DNA from: Carya illinoinensis
Lineage: Eukaryota; Streptophyta; Magnoliopsida; Fagales; Juglandaceae
Direction: 5' to 3'
Length of the DNA: 64,000 bases
Assembly: GCF_018687715.1 (NCBI RefSeq)
Contig: NC_056752.1
Span: 12,911,501-12,975,500, forward strand
The translations under genes and the position numbers were made by a program. The notes beneath the pieces were generated by a model that saw only the letters and a program-made list of their open reading frames with translations, made no database searches and was not told the DNA's origin. Positions 35,261 to 46,679 of this stretch are shown here, one piece after another. Within the stretch, counting starts at the first letter, position 1, and the number at the start of each line of letters is the position of its first letter.

Positions 35261-36015
35261 AATAAAATCATAAACATAAAAGGGTAGAGACAATACATGA
35301 TTTTAGTTTTCCTTTTTTTTTTTTTTTGTGGGCAATTTTGTTATATATATATATTTAATTTTTTTAATAATCTATAGTGCCACATCAAGAGACAAATTGA
35401 ATGGTATAAATTAGGGGACAAAGTAGTATTACTCTATTTTTAATTAATCTTTTCCCATCGAAAAGAAAAAATAAATTCATTTGCAATTGCAACGAAATTA
35501 CAGTGTTTGCAAAAATTTTATTGCAAATATGTTTACAACCAAAATGTTGTCCTTCTAAATATGTAATACGTTTAGTTGCAACTAATGAAAATCACTGTGA
35601 ATACATTCATTTGTAACGAAATGCAAACTCTTTTCAAATTACTAGCAACGAATTATTCTCATTGCAATCTACATTTATTTCCAAGGACAAGTTTTTTGGT
35701 GCTCCCTCACGGATACTTAAAATTGGGTTAAAATACATCTTTAGGCAAGTGCCTCATGCAATACTGATACATTATCTTCATTGGCACACTACCTTATAGT
35801 TTGATGTTCCATAGCACACAAAAACATTTATATGCAATTGTCCCAAATATTTAAGGGCACCTAATATACCGTGCATTCTTTAATCACAACTATTGTATAT
35901 ATATATTTAGTTGGACCAGCATATATTTACATGGAGAAGATCGCGATGCCCATTTTTTCTTAAGGTTGGAGATGGAGGAGGTGAAATTTCCCTTGTTGGG
36001 TGGGATTTTGTGGAA
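35261..36015. other. AT-rich spacer with 'gcaacgaaa' repeats
   Basis: No gene. Around 35480-35680 there are repeated phrases of the type 'tttgcaattgcaacgaaatt' and 'tagcaacgaattattctc', a style I have seen in ends of plant DNA transposons. No terminal repeats were defined. Confidence 0.3.
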
Positions 36016-36735
36016 GAGAAATGCTACAAGGAAGTTTTATGTCACACACTCCACCAAATCAACATGTGATTTGTCATATTTGCCATTCTAGTTTAATGCT
36101 TAAATATGTTTATATTTAAACACATATATTTAAGCATTTTGCCCTTTTATCTTAATGCTTAAACACACATGTGATTTTTCATCTATTTTTTTTTTTTGTT
36201 TTTTATAACCAAAGATCATTTATTAAATCAAGTCCTTATAAGAAATTGCCTATCAAGCCAAACAACTTGAGTACAAAAGAAGGACAAAAATCCCACCTCA
36301 TAACTAAATCCTCTACATGCCATGCATATCTTGCTAAAGATGAGCAACCTTGTTACCTTGCCTATTTACATGCAAAAATTTCACCTCCTGAAAATTCTGA
36401 ATCAATCTTCTAATTTCATAAAAAATGTAAGAACAATTAGTTAAGAACTCTGAAGAAGAGTTCAAAGCTTTCCCAAGGAGAAGACAATCGGTTTCCACCA
36501 TATGCTTGGAAATTCCCCATTGAGAGCAAATATGAAATCCTCTTAACACAGTCGTCGCTTCTATAAATTTTCCATTCGAGAGAAAATCTATAATCCTCTC
36601 TCTATTGATTTGTCGTTTTTGTTATTGTATTTAAATACACGTATTTAAATATTAAGATAGAAAGGTAAAAATAATAAATTACATGTTGATTAGGTACATA
36701 TGTATAGTGTAAGCCTTTTATGTAAAATTTCTCTT
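36016..36735. mobile_element. MITE split by a LINE fragment
   Basis: The left arm 'gagaaatgctacaaggaag', with 'aaatcaacatgtgatttgtc' inside it, is the inverted counterpart of the right arm (complement of 'aaattacatgttgattaggt', ending 'aaatttctct'). Both arms carry 'cttaatgcttaaa'/'atttaaatattaag' sequence. The LINE fragment lies between them, so the MITE was there first. Confidence 0.55.
36183..36600 (-). pseudogene. 3' fragment of an L1-type LINE: RNase H end and poly(A)
   Basis: On the minus strand: 'RGFHICSQWGISKHMVETDC' and 'FQEVKFLHVNRQGNKVAHL', the C-terminal half of the LINE RNase H domain (E-D pair and the HVxRxGNxxAH motif). It is followed by a stop, a short UTR and a poly(A) tail (T-run at 36186-36206 on the plus strand). 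It is 5'-truncated. The possible duplication 'tgattt(t/g)tc' at both sides is weak. Confidence 0.7.
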
Positions 36736-37025
36736 TGGTGGAATGATAAAGCATTAAGAATGGCAGAGGAGGTTTCCTTATCCTTCTATGGCGAGTTGAA
36801 AATATATGCCTTCATAACAATTTTGAATTCAACTATTCAAGTGCGCATCGAGTAGCTATCAAACACTATATATGAGCTTTTCAAAAAAAAAAAAAAAAAA
36901 AAAAAACACTATATATGAGGATTTTCTCACTAGGTTCTTTATGAGATGCATTGTATAAATCGGTAAATATGTCTTCTATGAGGGAATATTCAATATGTGA
37001 CACCAGAAAAAATGTTAAGAAACTT

Positions 37026-37228
37026 AGGTCTCATTTGATTATACAGATAAAATAATATAAAAGTTAAAAGTTGAATAAAATATTATTATAATATAATTTT
37101 TTAATATTATTTTTATTTTAAAATTTGAGAAATTGAAATTGTTTATTATATTTTATGTGAGAGTTTAAAAAAATCATTATGATTATATGAGATGAGATCA
37201 AATGAAATTGTTTGTACAAACCGGCCAT
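37026..37228. mobile_element. MITE, family B, copy c
   Basis: The 'gtctcatttgattatacaga' start, 'gttgaataaaatattattat' core and 'gatgagatcaaatgaaattg' right part match family B. The ends have decayed. Confidence 0.6.
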
Positions 37229-37417
37229 AATTAAAAAAGAAAGGGTGGCTGCACGATTGGTACTTGCGCATGGTGGCCACATAGAGAAATCCTCTTAACA
37301 CGTGTCAACTTATAATTTGTTATAACTAATATTTAGGTGTCACGTCAGCTTTTTCTGTCAATAAACTAATACAGTCATGACAAATAGATCAATTTGAAAG
37401 ATCATTATTACCACTTA

Positions 37418-37620
37418 GGGGTTGTTTAGATAATGAGATAAGATGAAATGATTTTATATGAAAGTTAAAAGTTGAATAAAATATTGTTAGAATATTATTT
37501 TTTAATATTATTATTATTATTTTGACATTTGAAAAAATTGAATTGTTAATTATATGTTATGTGAGAATTTGAAAAAATTGTAATGATGAGATGAGATGTT
37601 TCTAAATCCAAACAGCCCCT
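37418..37620. mobile_element. MITE, family B, copy d
   Basis: The best preserved member. It starts 'ggggttgtttagataatgag' and ends 'ctaaatccaaacagcccct', an inverted pair of termini (ggggttgttt against aaacagcccc). Confidence 0.75.
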
Positions 37621-37852
37621 TAAGTTATTTGAATAGTAAGATGAGATAATTTTATATAAAGGTTGAATAAAATATTATTAAAATATTATTTTTTAATATT
37701 ATTATTATTATTTTAAGATTTGAAAAAATTGATTTAGAATTTGAAAAAGTTAGATTGTTTATTATATTTTGTATGAGAATTTATAAAAGTTGTCATGATG
37801 AGATGAAATAAGATACGCTGAGAGTATTTCTCAATCCAAATGACTTCTTATT
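37621..37852. mobile_element. MITE, family B, copy e, directly abutting copy d
   Basis: It begins immediately after copy d ('taagttatttgaatagtaag') and ends 'caatccaaatgacttcttat'. The internal 'aatattattattattatttt' core is shared with d, so the two form a head-to-tail pair. Confidence 0.65.
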
Positions 37853-38285
37853 CAAAACTTTTGTACCATATGGATATAAATAGTAATTTAGCTTTTTATC
37901 CTTTTAACTTTTTTTTTTCTTATAGTAATTTAGTTTTTAAAATTTTAAACATTCTTTATTATAGAAAAACTATTTCTTATTTTTTAGAAAATAAAATAAA
38001 GATGACACGTTGTAGTCAATGATGCTGCTGCGCATTTTCTGTTAATGTTGATGGATAGAAAAATTAACGAATGGTATTCTTTTGAGTAAACATATTCTGA
38101 AAACAATATTGCACATAATCTAAACCTAAGTATCCCATAACACAATAGTGTAAGAGACAATAGCATTATGCGTCATTCATTAATAAATAAAACAGTAAAA
38201 ACTATACTTAAACTTGTGTGTTCTTTGTGCATCGGATGGTTAAGAAGGAGTGAGTTCGAGTAGCTTCTATATTATTTAACACTTC

Positions 38286-38461
38286 GAGTAATTCTATACT
38301 TCATACTCTCATCTCACTTTCATTCTGCTATGTAAAATGTGACATTTATTATCATTGAATGATAAAGAATCATCTGATAAATGATCATTCAATGGAGATA
38401 AATGTACCACCTTACACAATAGGATGAGAGTGGGATGATGGTGTGATGTATAGAATTTTCC
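38286..38461. mobile_element. Near-palindromic MITE
   Basis: The left end 'attctatacttcatactctc' and right end (complement 'aattctatacatcacaccat') pair along almost the whole 176 bp. The centre is 'cattgaatgat' facing 'atcattcaatg'. A single-strand copy would fold into a long hairpin. Confidence 0.75.
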
Positions 38462-39211
38462 TTAACACTTCAGTTTAAGCAAATCGTTAAGAGGCAGTTG
38501 TTCAATAAAGATTCGTTCTGAACTTGTAAAAAGGAACTGCTAATTCAACAAGAAGAGATGCACTTGGAAGCACCAGCTTCTGAAAGCTCTGGTTTTTACC
38601 CCAATATATGATGAGGTTGGAACTTGGGACACAAATCTTACAAACTTCAAAGTCATACTTTCTCATTAAAAGTGCCCATGCTCCAATCCAGTACAAGCAC
38701 AATAGAATAACTAGTCTTCAATTACAAGCATCACATTTTGAAAATGAAATTTTAGAGGAAGTTCATAGAAAATTATGCATTTCCATTCTAACAAAATAAG
38801 ATTCTCCTGTTAAGGTTGCATATTCAGGTATATAAATCTAGTGTTTTTACCTCTCCACTTCCCCAATCCTTGATGCACCCGGAAGCATATGGACATAAAA
38901 TTGTCCTGTTCCAAACTCAAAACTTGAGAAAGAAATACTATTATCCATATCCGGATATATCTAATACATATATCCCAAGTTCCCAACCAAAAGACACCCA
39001 ATGATTACACAAAGTAGCATAAGAAACAAAAGGAAAGTTGGCCATGGCAGATATCTGTTTTATAGCTCATAGCAGTGTAATTTTTTTTATTCTTATTAAG
39101 GATCCAAGATACCATGTAAGCTGAAAATTTTCACAAACTAGCTTTGCCAATCCCCCGCCAACAGCTGCCTGTCATAGAAACAAACTGCTATATTTTTATG
39201 CAATTACAACT

Positions 39212-42200
39212 CTACGGCTGCGATGGTGATGGAGAAGTTGGTGGCTTCAAATCTGGATACTGCAACCAGGAAGGAAAAGAAGGCGATCATTTGTTCAGTG
39301 CATATGCCACAGAATTAACTCAACAAATGCTTGAGCATTTAATTGGATCAGCAATTACATCAGTATGCAACAACACTATGTAACAATTTACATCAGCAAT
39401 TATGTATTTGCCTACAAGATTATCTTTCTATTATCCTATAAATTATTATTCAATTACATCACTTCTCTCTCTTGAAAACAGGTGGGAAATAAGAAAAAAG
39501 GTGGGGGAATGGTTGATCAAATATCCATAAAGGTACCTGCAGATTCATAGGTCACATTAACCTGCTAGATAACAGCCTTTTAAGTAATGTACATACACAA
39601 TCCTGTCCATAAGGAGCCAAAGGATTCCTTACCCTGCTGGACCTGTGTTCTTGAATGCGCAACCCCTGATGCAGTATGTTCCATTTATGGTTTTCTCTAA
39701 ATCTAGCGATCCCAGTTTTTTGCTTTTTAAATAAGTAACTGATTTAATCAAGAGATTTAAGAAGTTTAAAAAAAAAAAGGTATGATCTATTTTTTGAAAT
39801 AGTAAATTTGGTTTGGTCATACTTAAGATACGATATTTTGAGGTTATTCCGAACTGTTACGACACTATTTCATCCTTAAATGGTATCCTGTGATGTTCTA
39901 ATTCTCTTTATGCTTACTTATGTATAATATCTATAGAAAGGTCTAGTGCAAACTATAGCAAAGAAAAAGCTCCCCACAAGGCTGGCAAATAGCATGCACA
40001 AACATAAATGCACACATAGACACACACTCACTCGTGTGCTCAACCCCAAATGTGAACCAACAATCCCAAGAAGCTATCAAGTCAGCTAACCAGGTATAAG
40101 AGCATGCCACATTCGGATACCCACACCATGAATTCAAATGTACCGCATTGCATTAAATAATTATCCACTAACGAATATATCATGACCTTCGAATTCCAAG
40201 CAAATAGAATGAAGCAGAATAATTATAGAATTCATAAAGCAGTGGAAGTGATAATTACGCATGGATATGGAGAAAGTGATTTTGAAAATCCAGGAAGCGA
40301 TTCTGCTTTAACTTCGGTTTTGGGCACTGAATTTATTTCAGGAGTAACTTTTCCATCTGTTTCTACCTTTGAATCACCAGCTACTGCCTTTTGTACAGTA
40401 TTATCAGTGGTAGCAGGCTCTGGGATTGAATCAACAGCTGGAGGGAGAGCATTGCTAATCACGGGTGATGGTAGAAGAGCCTTTCCAATTTGCTGAAATT
40501 CCAGACAATTCAGAATAAGTAGAGGATATAACCGTGAATATTTCTGCAAAAGTATTTGCATTTGAATTTTTAAGAAAAGTAATATAAACACAAATTTCAC
40601 ACGGAGTTCAGACACCTTTATTTCATCGCCAAACTCCTTAGGGGCAACCTTTGTGTTCAAGAACTCATCAAGTTGTTGTATAGTTTCCTTTCGATCCTGT
40701 CATATGAAGCAATTTAGCAAAATTCTAAACTAGACTTGGATTATATGGCACGGTTGATATTTTATAAATGAAAAATGTAAGTACAGAAGGGTATTGGAAA
40801 CTCACCTCAGCAAATAGGAGTTTCTTGCTCACAAACTGAATAATTGCAGCTGAGCCTAATACTTGGAGGATTGTTTCTATCTAAAAAGATGTAATAAACC
40901 ATCAAATGCAATTTCTGATCATGTCACATAGAAATTCAAATACAACAAGAAGGAAAAAAAGGAAACAAATTAAGGAGTTTTCATCCAAACCTCTGAAAAA
41001 GCCAATAAACCTAACCCAGCGGCTGCAGCAATCCCCAGGGTAACATTCAACGCATCTAAACCCTCCTGCACAATAGCCATCATCATAAAGCATATAACGT
41101 CCATTTCAGAAAACATAAAGGCAAAAATGTTTAAAAGAAAAGATAAGCTAATGGGTAAGCTGCTGGTCGCATGATAACTGAGAATTCATTCTGTTTTGGC
41201 GAATTCAATAACTGTACAAGGAGTGCCAGAATATTCTAGCATATTTACACAATAATACAATGATGAAGAAATGTATTTACCATCTCTATTTAGATAAAAA
41301 AAACATTTATATTAGACACAAATGCCAATATCATTCGCAATATAGAGAACAAATGCATTCACATGACATTAAGAAGAAAGAAAACTTATCAGAAATTATA
41401 AAAAAATCATATAGCAATAAAAGAAATTGTTTTATATCCTCCAACCCCCCCTTTAAAGAAAAAACTTGTACCCCTTCCATGCCGCACTAGATGAAAGTTA
41501 TATGGATAAATCCTTTCATTTCTGAAACTTTCATCATTGGATAGCCAGAAAAGGAAAGCACATCATCTCTTGTGGAGTGTAGGGAATATTATTGTAATTG
41601 GGAAAAATATTAAATGTTCAAAATTTCCAATGAAACTTGCTTTCCATGTCCTCAGAACCAGATATAAAATACCCAATATTTATTAAGAGTTTTCCAAGAT
41701 ATGAACCTAGCAGGATAAACCCCCAGATCAACTGTGTTCATATAATTTATAGGTTTCCTATACCATCTAAAATTGTATTAATGATCAACGCATCAACAAC
41801 AATAAAATTGACTTCGAAGTGTAAGATTGACAAAAGAAGGGAAGAAAGACTAAGAGAGATAAAGTCAAATGGGCATCCAATAGTTCAATCAGAAGATTTT
41901 CCATAATGTAGAAACATACTCCGACTGTGTCACCAATAGCATCTGTCAAATTGCTAAGATCAAGACTCAATGCTTTGCTTGGTGGTATCCATGGAAGACC
42001 ACTATTCTGAAAATTTACACATGAAAGTTTCTGAGTGATAATGTTTCAGGCATACATAAGATTTGGATGTTATTTTCAAAGCATCCAAGGAAAAGATCAA
42101 AAGAAGAAAGAGAAGACCATCCATCCTCGGGGTCCTTCTGCACCGTCTTTTATTGCATATGCAGCTTTGAATCCATTTACAGTGACCAACTCGGCAACCA

Positions 42201-43644
42201 ATTCAGAATTTCCGTTAAATCTGGCTTCACAAAAAGTTCAGCAACATTAGCTCCATATATTAGCCGTTATGATAACAAAGATCAAGTGAGATGTCACCCA
42301 GTCTGCTAGGCAATTGCAAATTACGTGAAAGAGAAAATGATATGATTGGTTGATCTTAAATTTAAAATATGACCAAGCCTATGGCAATTAGCTGCTTGAA
42401 TTAATTAAGAAGTAAACATGATACAGACTGCAGATGTGTAACCAATCTCAACAATCTGGAAGATGAAAAATATATAGCACCCTCATATAGTCAATAATTC
42501 AAATCCGGAACCTGCATGATTGGACAACAGTACATGGCATTCACGTACGTTCACATCAGTCTTGGCTGCTTGTATTTCAATTAAATGGGACCCCGGGGGG
42601 TGGGGAGCATTATGTGTTAAGGATAGTTTGAAATATCCATAGCTTCTACCTGCTATTTTACTCCGTCATTAATGGAAAGAAATTGATCCAGGACACCACA
42701 ATCTCTGCATGATTTGGTGATTTCAGCTCAAGCAGTAGATATGGTTGCCCATTCATCTCGATTTCTTGAAATAAAAAGTCAAACGATTTATGATATTCTC
42801 TGTCTATTAAGAATGTTAAATTTCACAATGAACAGTATGAACGCTGCATGTAGATTTTCTTTTCGGTAGCATACTAGTCAAATCTTTTTTCTTTTAAATT
42901 TATTTCTATTAGTTTTCCAAATGCAGTGGGGCAATAGATATGCTATGTGTTATATAGAAAAAATGAGGGAAAATTATATGAATGCGTTTTAAATTCTTAC
43001 TTGTCTAAAATGAACAATGTAGTATTTTCTGGTTCTCTGAACTTCAAAGAAAGCTTTCTCAAGAACCCTGGCTTGTCTGCTCCTTTATAAGCAACAGAAA
43101 CCGGCTTCTTTCTTAAACCCCGGATATCTGGGCTACCCGCTTGCCTAAATTCCACCGGTGATCTTATATCAAGCAACTGGGCATTGGCATCATCACCTAG
43201 CTTTGCATAAGCATTTTTGGCTGACTCAAAACCCCATGGCTTGGGCGGCTTTAGAACTTGAGATAAAATCAAGGGAACCACCAGAATGGTGGCACCACCC
43301 GCTATAACTGTAGGATTCTCTGTTACAAAACTTAATACACTATCAAGAACCCCACTTGGATCAAGTTCCGCTGCTGTAGAGTTAGTCACAGACTGTTGAA
43401 GTGCTTCCTCATACGATAAAGCTCTAGCAAGCCCAGTATTAAGAGCTGAAGACAGGAGGACAAGACCCCCTTGAAAACCCCTTGAGAAATATTCTTGTAA
43501 AGTTGATGGATAGTTGCATAAAGTAGCAGAACTTGAGAACTTGAGAGGAAAAGTAGTAGGGACTGATGATAATTTTCTGGGTTCTTTTTTCCTGTCACGA
43601 AGAATGGACAACGGAGTCAAGCATGGTGCATTGAGGGCCTCCAT
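39212..43644 (-). CDS. TROL: TROL / STR4, thylakoid rhodanese-like protein, eight exons
   Basis: TROL is a thylakoid (and inner-envelope) membrane protein that binds ferredoxin-NADP+ reductase and steers photosynthetic electrons. Exons (minus strand): 43644-43001, 42220-42118, 42006-41920, 41065-40991, 40880-40806, 40696-40616, 40492-40259, 39259-39212. They join in frame with GT-AG introns to 448 residues (Arabidopsis protein about 466). The start '[17 protein letters not shown]' has the family's N-terminus and a Ser-rich plastid transit region. Membrane span 1 is '[19 protein letters not shown]' (113-131). The rhodanese-like domain covers about 140-249; its loop reads 'LFILDKF', so the catalytic Cys is absent, as is usual for this protein. 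Span 2 contains '[16 protein letters not shown]' (exon 4). A Pro/Glu/Thr-rich linker (exon 7) leads to the C-terminal FNR-binding tail '[15 protein letters not shown]'. The recognition is strong. Exon borders are read from sequence only. Confidence 0.95.
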
Positions 43645-43657
43645 GGCATATTCTGTA

Positions 43658-43846
43658 TCAAACAATTTCTGGGGCTTTCAATGGATTGACGGAACAGCTT
43701 GAACCACCATGAGAAGTGAAGGGTTTATGCAGATTTTGTTTCTTTCTAGGATGACTGGGTGGAGATGGAGCAAAGGATGACAAGCTTAGCTTTAGTGGGA
43801 ATGTTTGGCTGATTAATGTCTTTTGAGTGGAGGGTGATGCTGACAT
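43658..43846 (-). other. Upstream ORF in the presumed TROL 5' leader
   Basis: A 62-codon ORF ending 13 bases before the TROL start codon and out of frame with it. It is rich in Ser, Pro, Lys and Thr and poor in acidic residues (MSASPSTQKTLISQTFPLKL at the start), so it looks like a plastid transit peptide, although it is not attached to the TROL frame. It may be a regulatory uORF, an alternative leader joined by splicing, or chance. The transcript start is unknown. Confidence 0.35.
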
Positions 43847-43859
43847 GGCATGGGAGATC

Positions 43860-44067
43860 AGCTTTCTTCCAGTTGTGAAATGACACGTTTCAATTGTGGA
43901 TCAAAGTTTGGTGGTGATGGAAGCTGTTGATCTGATGACGTTTTGTATTCCCAGATTGTGTGGCTAAGGAAGGAACTTAGGAAGTTTTTAGAAAAAGAAA
44001 CAAAACCTACAACAGTACGCGGTACTAAATTCTGTATTACAGGAACAACGGCGCAGGTTGAGAAGGG
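43860..44067. other. Probable TROL promoter region
   Basis: Unique-looking sequence upstream of the TROL leader, with ACGT-type cores ('gacacgtttc' near 43882 and 'gatgacgttt' near 43935) of the sort found in light-responsive promoters. No TATA box is obvious. The assignment is by position only. Confidence 0.25.
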
Positions 44068-44413
44068 TAATGCTATATAGATGGTGTAAATATTGTGTAA
44101 TTATTTAAAAAAAATAAAATTTATGATTAAAAAAATTATTATTATTTTTTTATGTAAATTTTGTATTAATTTATTTTTTTTAAAAAGATTACACGATACT
44201 TATATAATCACGACTGTAAATATTATTTCTCAGTTGAGAAATATAACGTATAGCGGTGAAGTGTATGAATATTTATAATTTTTTTAAAAAAGAATAAGGT
44301 CAATTATAATTATTAAAAATTTCATTTTTTTATTTAAATTCCGTATGTACTTATTTTTTTTAAAAAAAATTGTGTGATACTTACTAACTCTATAACTTTA
44401 AATATTATTTCTC
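44068..44413. mobile_element. Pair of abutting MITEs (family C)
   Basis: Two related units, about 44068-44235 and 44236-44413, each with a 'gtgtaattatttaaaa'- or 'ttataattttttt'-like left half, an 'aaagattacacgatactta' or 'aattgtgtgatacttac' motif, and the end 'atattatttctc'. Similar remnants lie at 345-655 and 1675-1810. Confidence 0.55.
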
Positions 44414-44907
44414 TTAAATAAATGTGTTATTTATGAATATTTGAATACTAAACAAGTTTGGCAATTTAGGTTCGCAAACAAGCCTAGAAAGATTTTATTC
44501 AATTTATTTTAGCTCGTTTTAAAACTTATATATACTATATAGAAAGCATTTATTTCAAATTTATATGTAAAATTATTGTACACCTGATATAAATTATTGT
44601 ACAAATTGATTTACCTCAATCAAAATTACAAGTATTTCATTAAAGAGTCAACTTCAATGTCTGGTAATGATGGAGATTTTTACTTCCTTCATTTTCACTG
44701 ACCTCAATCCATTCTTCCATTATTTTGTTACATCCTTCTTCTAGGCCACTTGAAATCATTCTTTGCTATTTGTTGATTTCCAAGATGATATGCTTAATCA
44801 TGAGATGGTTTTCCAACAACAGAGATTGTAGCATCCGTCGATCCTCCTAATTTTTGCATTATTCATGTAAAGACAAGGCTTCCCTTCATCGAATAGATGT
44901 TCTCGAA

Positions 44908-45055
44908 GAGTGGGACGCTTCTCTCTAAAAACTCTCTCCCCCCTCTCTAAAAAACCCTAAATCTAAATCCTGTTTTGGGGGGCGGGGGAGCTGATCCCTT
45001 CTCTTCCTTCCCCCTCCCCTTTTCTCCTTTCTTTGTTCTGCTTTGTGTGTGTGTG

Positions 45056-45109
<54 letters not shown>

Positions 45110-46073
45110 CCGTTTTGTAGGTGAGTTTTCAAGCAAATAAGGGGGAGTGTTGACCAGGTTGTTTTCTAACCACTGTCCGCCAACATGCGGCCTGTCAGGA
45201 TGTTGGCCAATCGCCGATCTTCAAGTCCACCGAACGCGGCGCCAATCGAAGTGGCGCTTAACCAGCATGCGTGCGATGAAATCTCGGACCCTCCAGAGCG
45301 TGGATGCCACGTGCCACCGGGGTGCCACCAGCCGATTCAAAACTTGACTTTTCTGGGACCCCAGACTCCGGGAAAGCATAGTCTAATCTAATCGTTGGCG
45401 CTCCTCCAGCTACTCTTGCACCACAACCTCTGTTTTTTATCTTCCGTCCCTCCGTTCCATTGGTGCTTTGGTGTTTTGCTATTAATTTGTATTTTCACGA
45501 CCTCTGCTGCTATGGTTTTTGTTTTGTTTTGGTGTTTTGTGCGTTTCATGTGAAGTCCACTGTGAGGTGATGAGCTGGTGAGCGGCCTCAATCTGAGGCA
45601 AAGAGCTGAGAGCGGTGGTCGATGCTACGGCCAGCCTTCGCTGTGGAGGTTGCTATGGTCTGTACGCAAGCTGGGTGCTCGTGATGTTGATTGCCTGTGG
45701 AGGGTGTGCCGTCAGAGCTCATGCCGTGCTCGTGGTTGGGTTGTTTTTGTTAGTTTTTGTTTTGTGAGTTGTCTGTTTATTTAGTTTTAGTATAGGTATA
45801 CGCTATTGGACTGTTTGTTCATAGTAATTGTCTCTGCATTCCGCCTCCCTGTAGGTTGGAGGGGTCATACAGTCTCTGGTCATACAGAGCGTTTACTCTC
45901 TTTTGAGAGTTGTAGAAGTTTAAGACAATGTCCGTCACTTTGTGTGCGGGGAAACTCTTGAGTAGTTGCATTAGTTGATTTATAGTCTGGTTCTCCTGAT
46001 TTATAAGTTATAGTTGTAACTTCGTTTACTGAATGAATACAATGAAGTATATTTCCATAAAAAAAAAAAAAAT
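44908..46073 (+). mobile_element. Retroposed sequence with poly(A) tail and target-site duplication
   Basis: Flanked by 'tgttctcgaa' at 44898-44907 and 46074-46083. It ends in a 15-A tail (46058-46072) after 'acaatgaagtatatttccat'. Its 5' part, with 'ctctctaaaaaaccctaaat', resembles a plant 5' leader. It is GC-richer than the flanks. It carries no recognisable protein; overlapping ORFs at 45147-45391 and 45578-45784 have no family resemblance. The 3' end resembles LINE 3' UTRs, so a non-autonomous LINE derivative is as likely as a retroposed host transcript. Confidence 0.65.
45045..45109. repeat. (GT)13 followed by T40
   Basis: A GT run at 45045-45070 runs straight into forty T (45070-45109), inside the retroposed sequence. 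Confidence 0.95.
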
Positions 46074-46083
46074 TGTTCTCGAA

Positions 46084-46679
46084 ACAACTCAACATTTTTC
46101 ACAGAAACAAAGGGACAACATCACATTACCTTCAATTTTCTTCTCGAAATAGCACCTGATCCAAACCTTCTGGTGGCTCTCAACTTGTGCAACAGCAAAC
46201 ATGCCAACACGAGCAACACCAGCAAGGCTCCACATTAGATAATTGGCAAGTCAAACTATAAGTATTGGACTGTTTTCATCAGATGGACTACTTCTATCAA
46301 GATTTCCAAAACCCTATGGCCTTCATTGCTTGCTACAATGGTAGCACAATCCAACCAAGAATTTAATTGATAGTGAGGCAAATGAATACGTAACAAATCA
46401 ACTTGAAAATCTCACTATTCAAAGAGCCTTACTAGGGTCATTAAATAGTTTTGATTGGTGATGGAGCTAATTCAACCTTCAAAACACTAGTTCCTCTACT
46501 AGTCTTTATACTTCTCATTCTAAGTTTCACCTTAAAAAGCATCTTGCATTGTCCCAAGGCTTTGACCAATCTTCTATCTATACAAAAGTTTTGTGCAAAT
46601 GGTATTTGTTAATTTATACTAACCTTTATCCATTTTGGACAATTGAATCAAGAAAACACTTTTAAAAGACAAGGTTGAG
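46084..46679. other. Spacer between retroposon and LINE fragment
   Basis: No recognisable gene. The sequence is of average composition, without repeats I could match in the window. Confidence 0.35.

Noticed and set aside
43658..43846. The transit-peptide-like ORF as the true TROL N-terminus
   Set aside because: It is out of frame with the TROL start and ends before it. The MEAL start matches the family N-terminus.
45147..45391. Overlapping ORFs in the retroposed sequence as a protein gene
   Set aside because: Two frames are open over the same bases because the DNA is GC-rich. Neither resembles a family.
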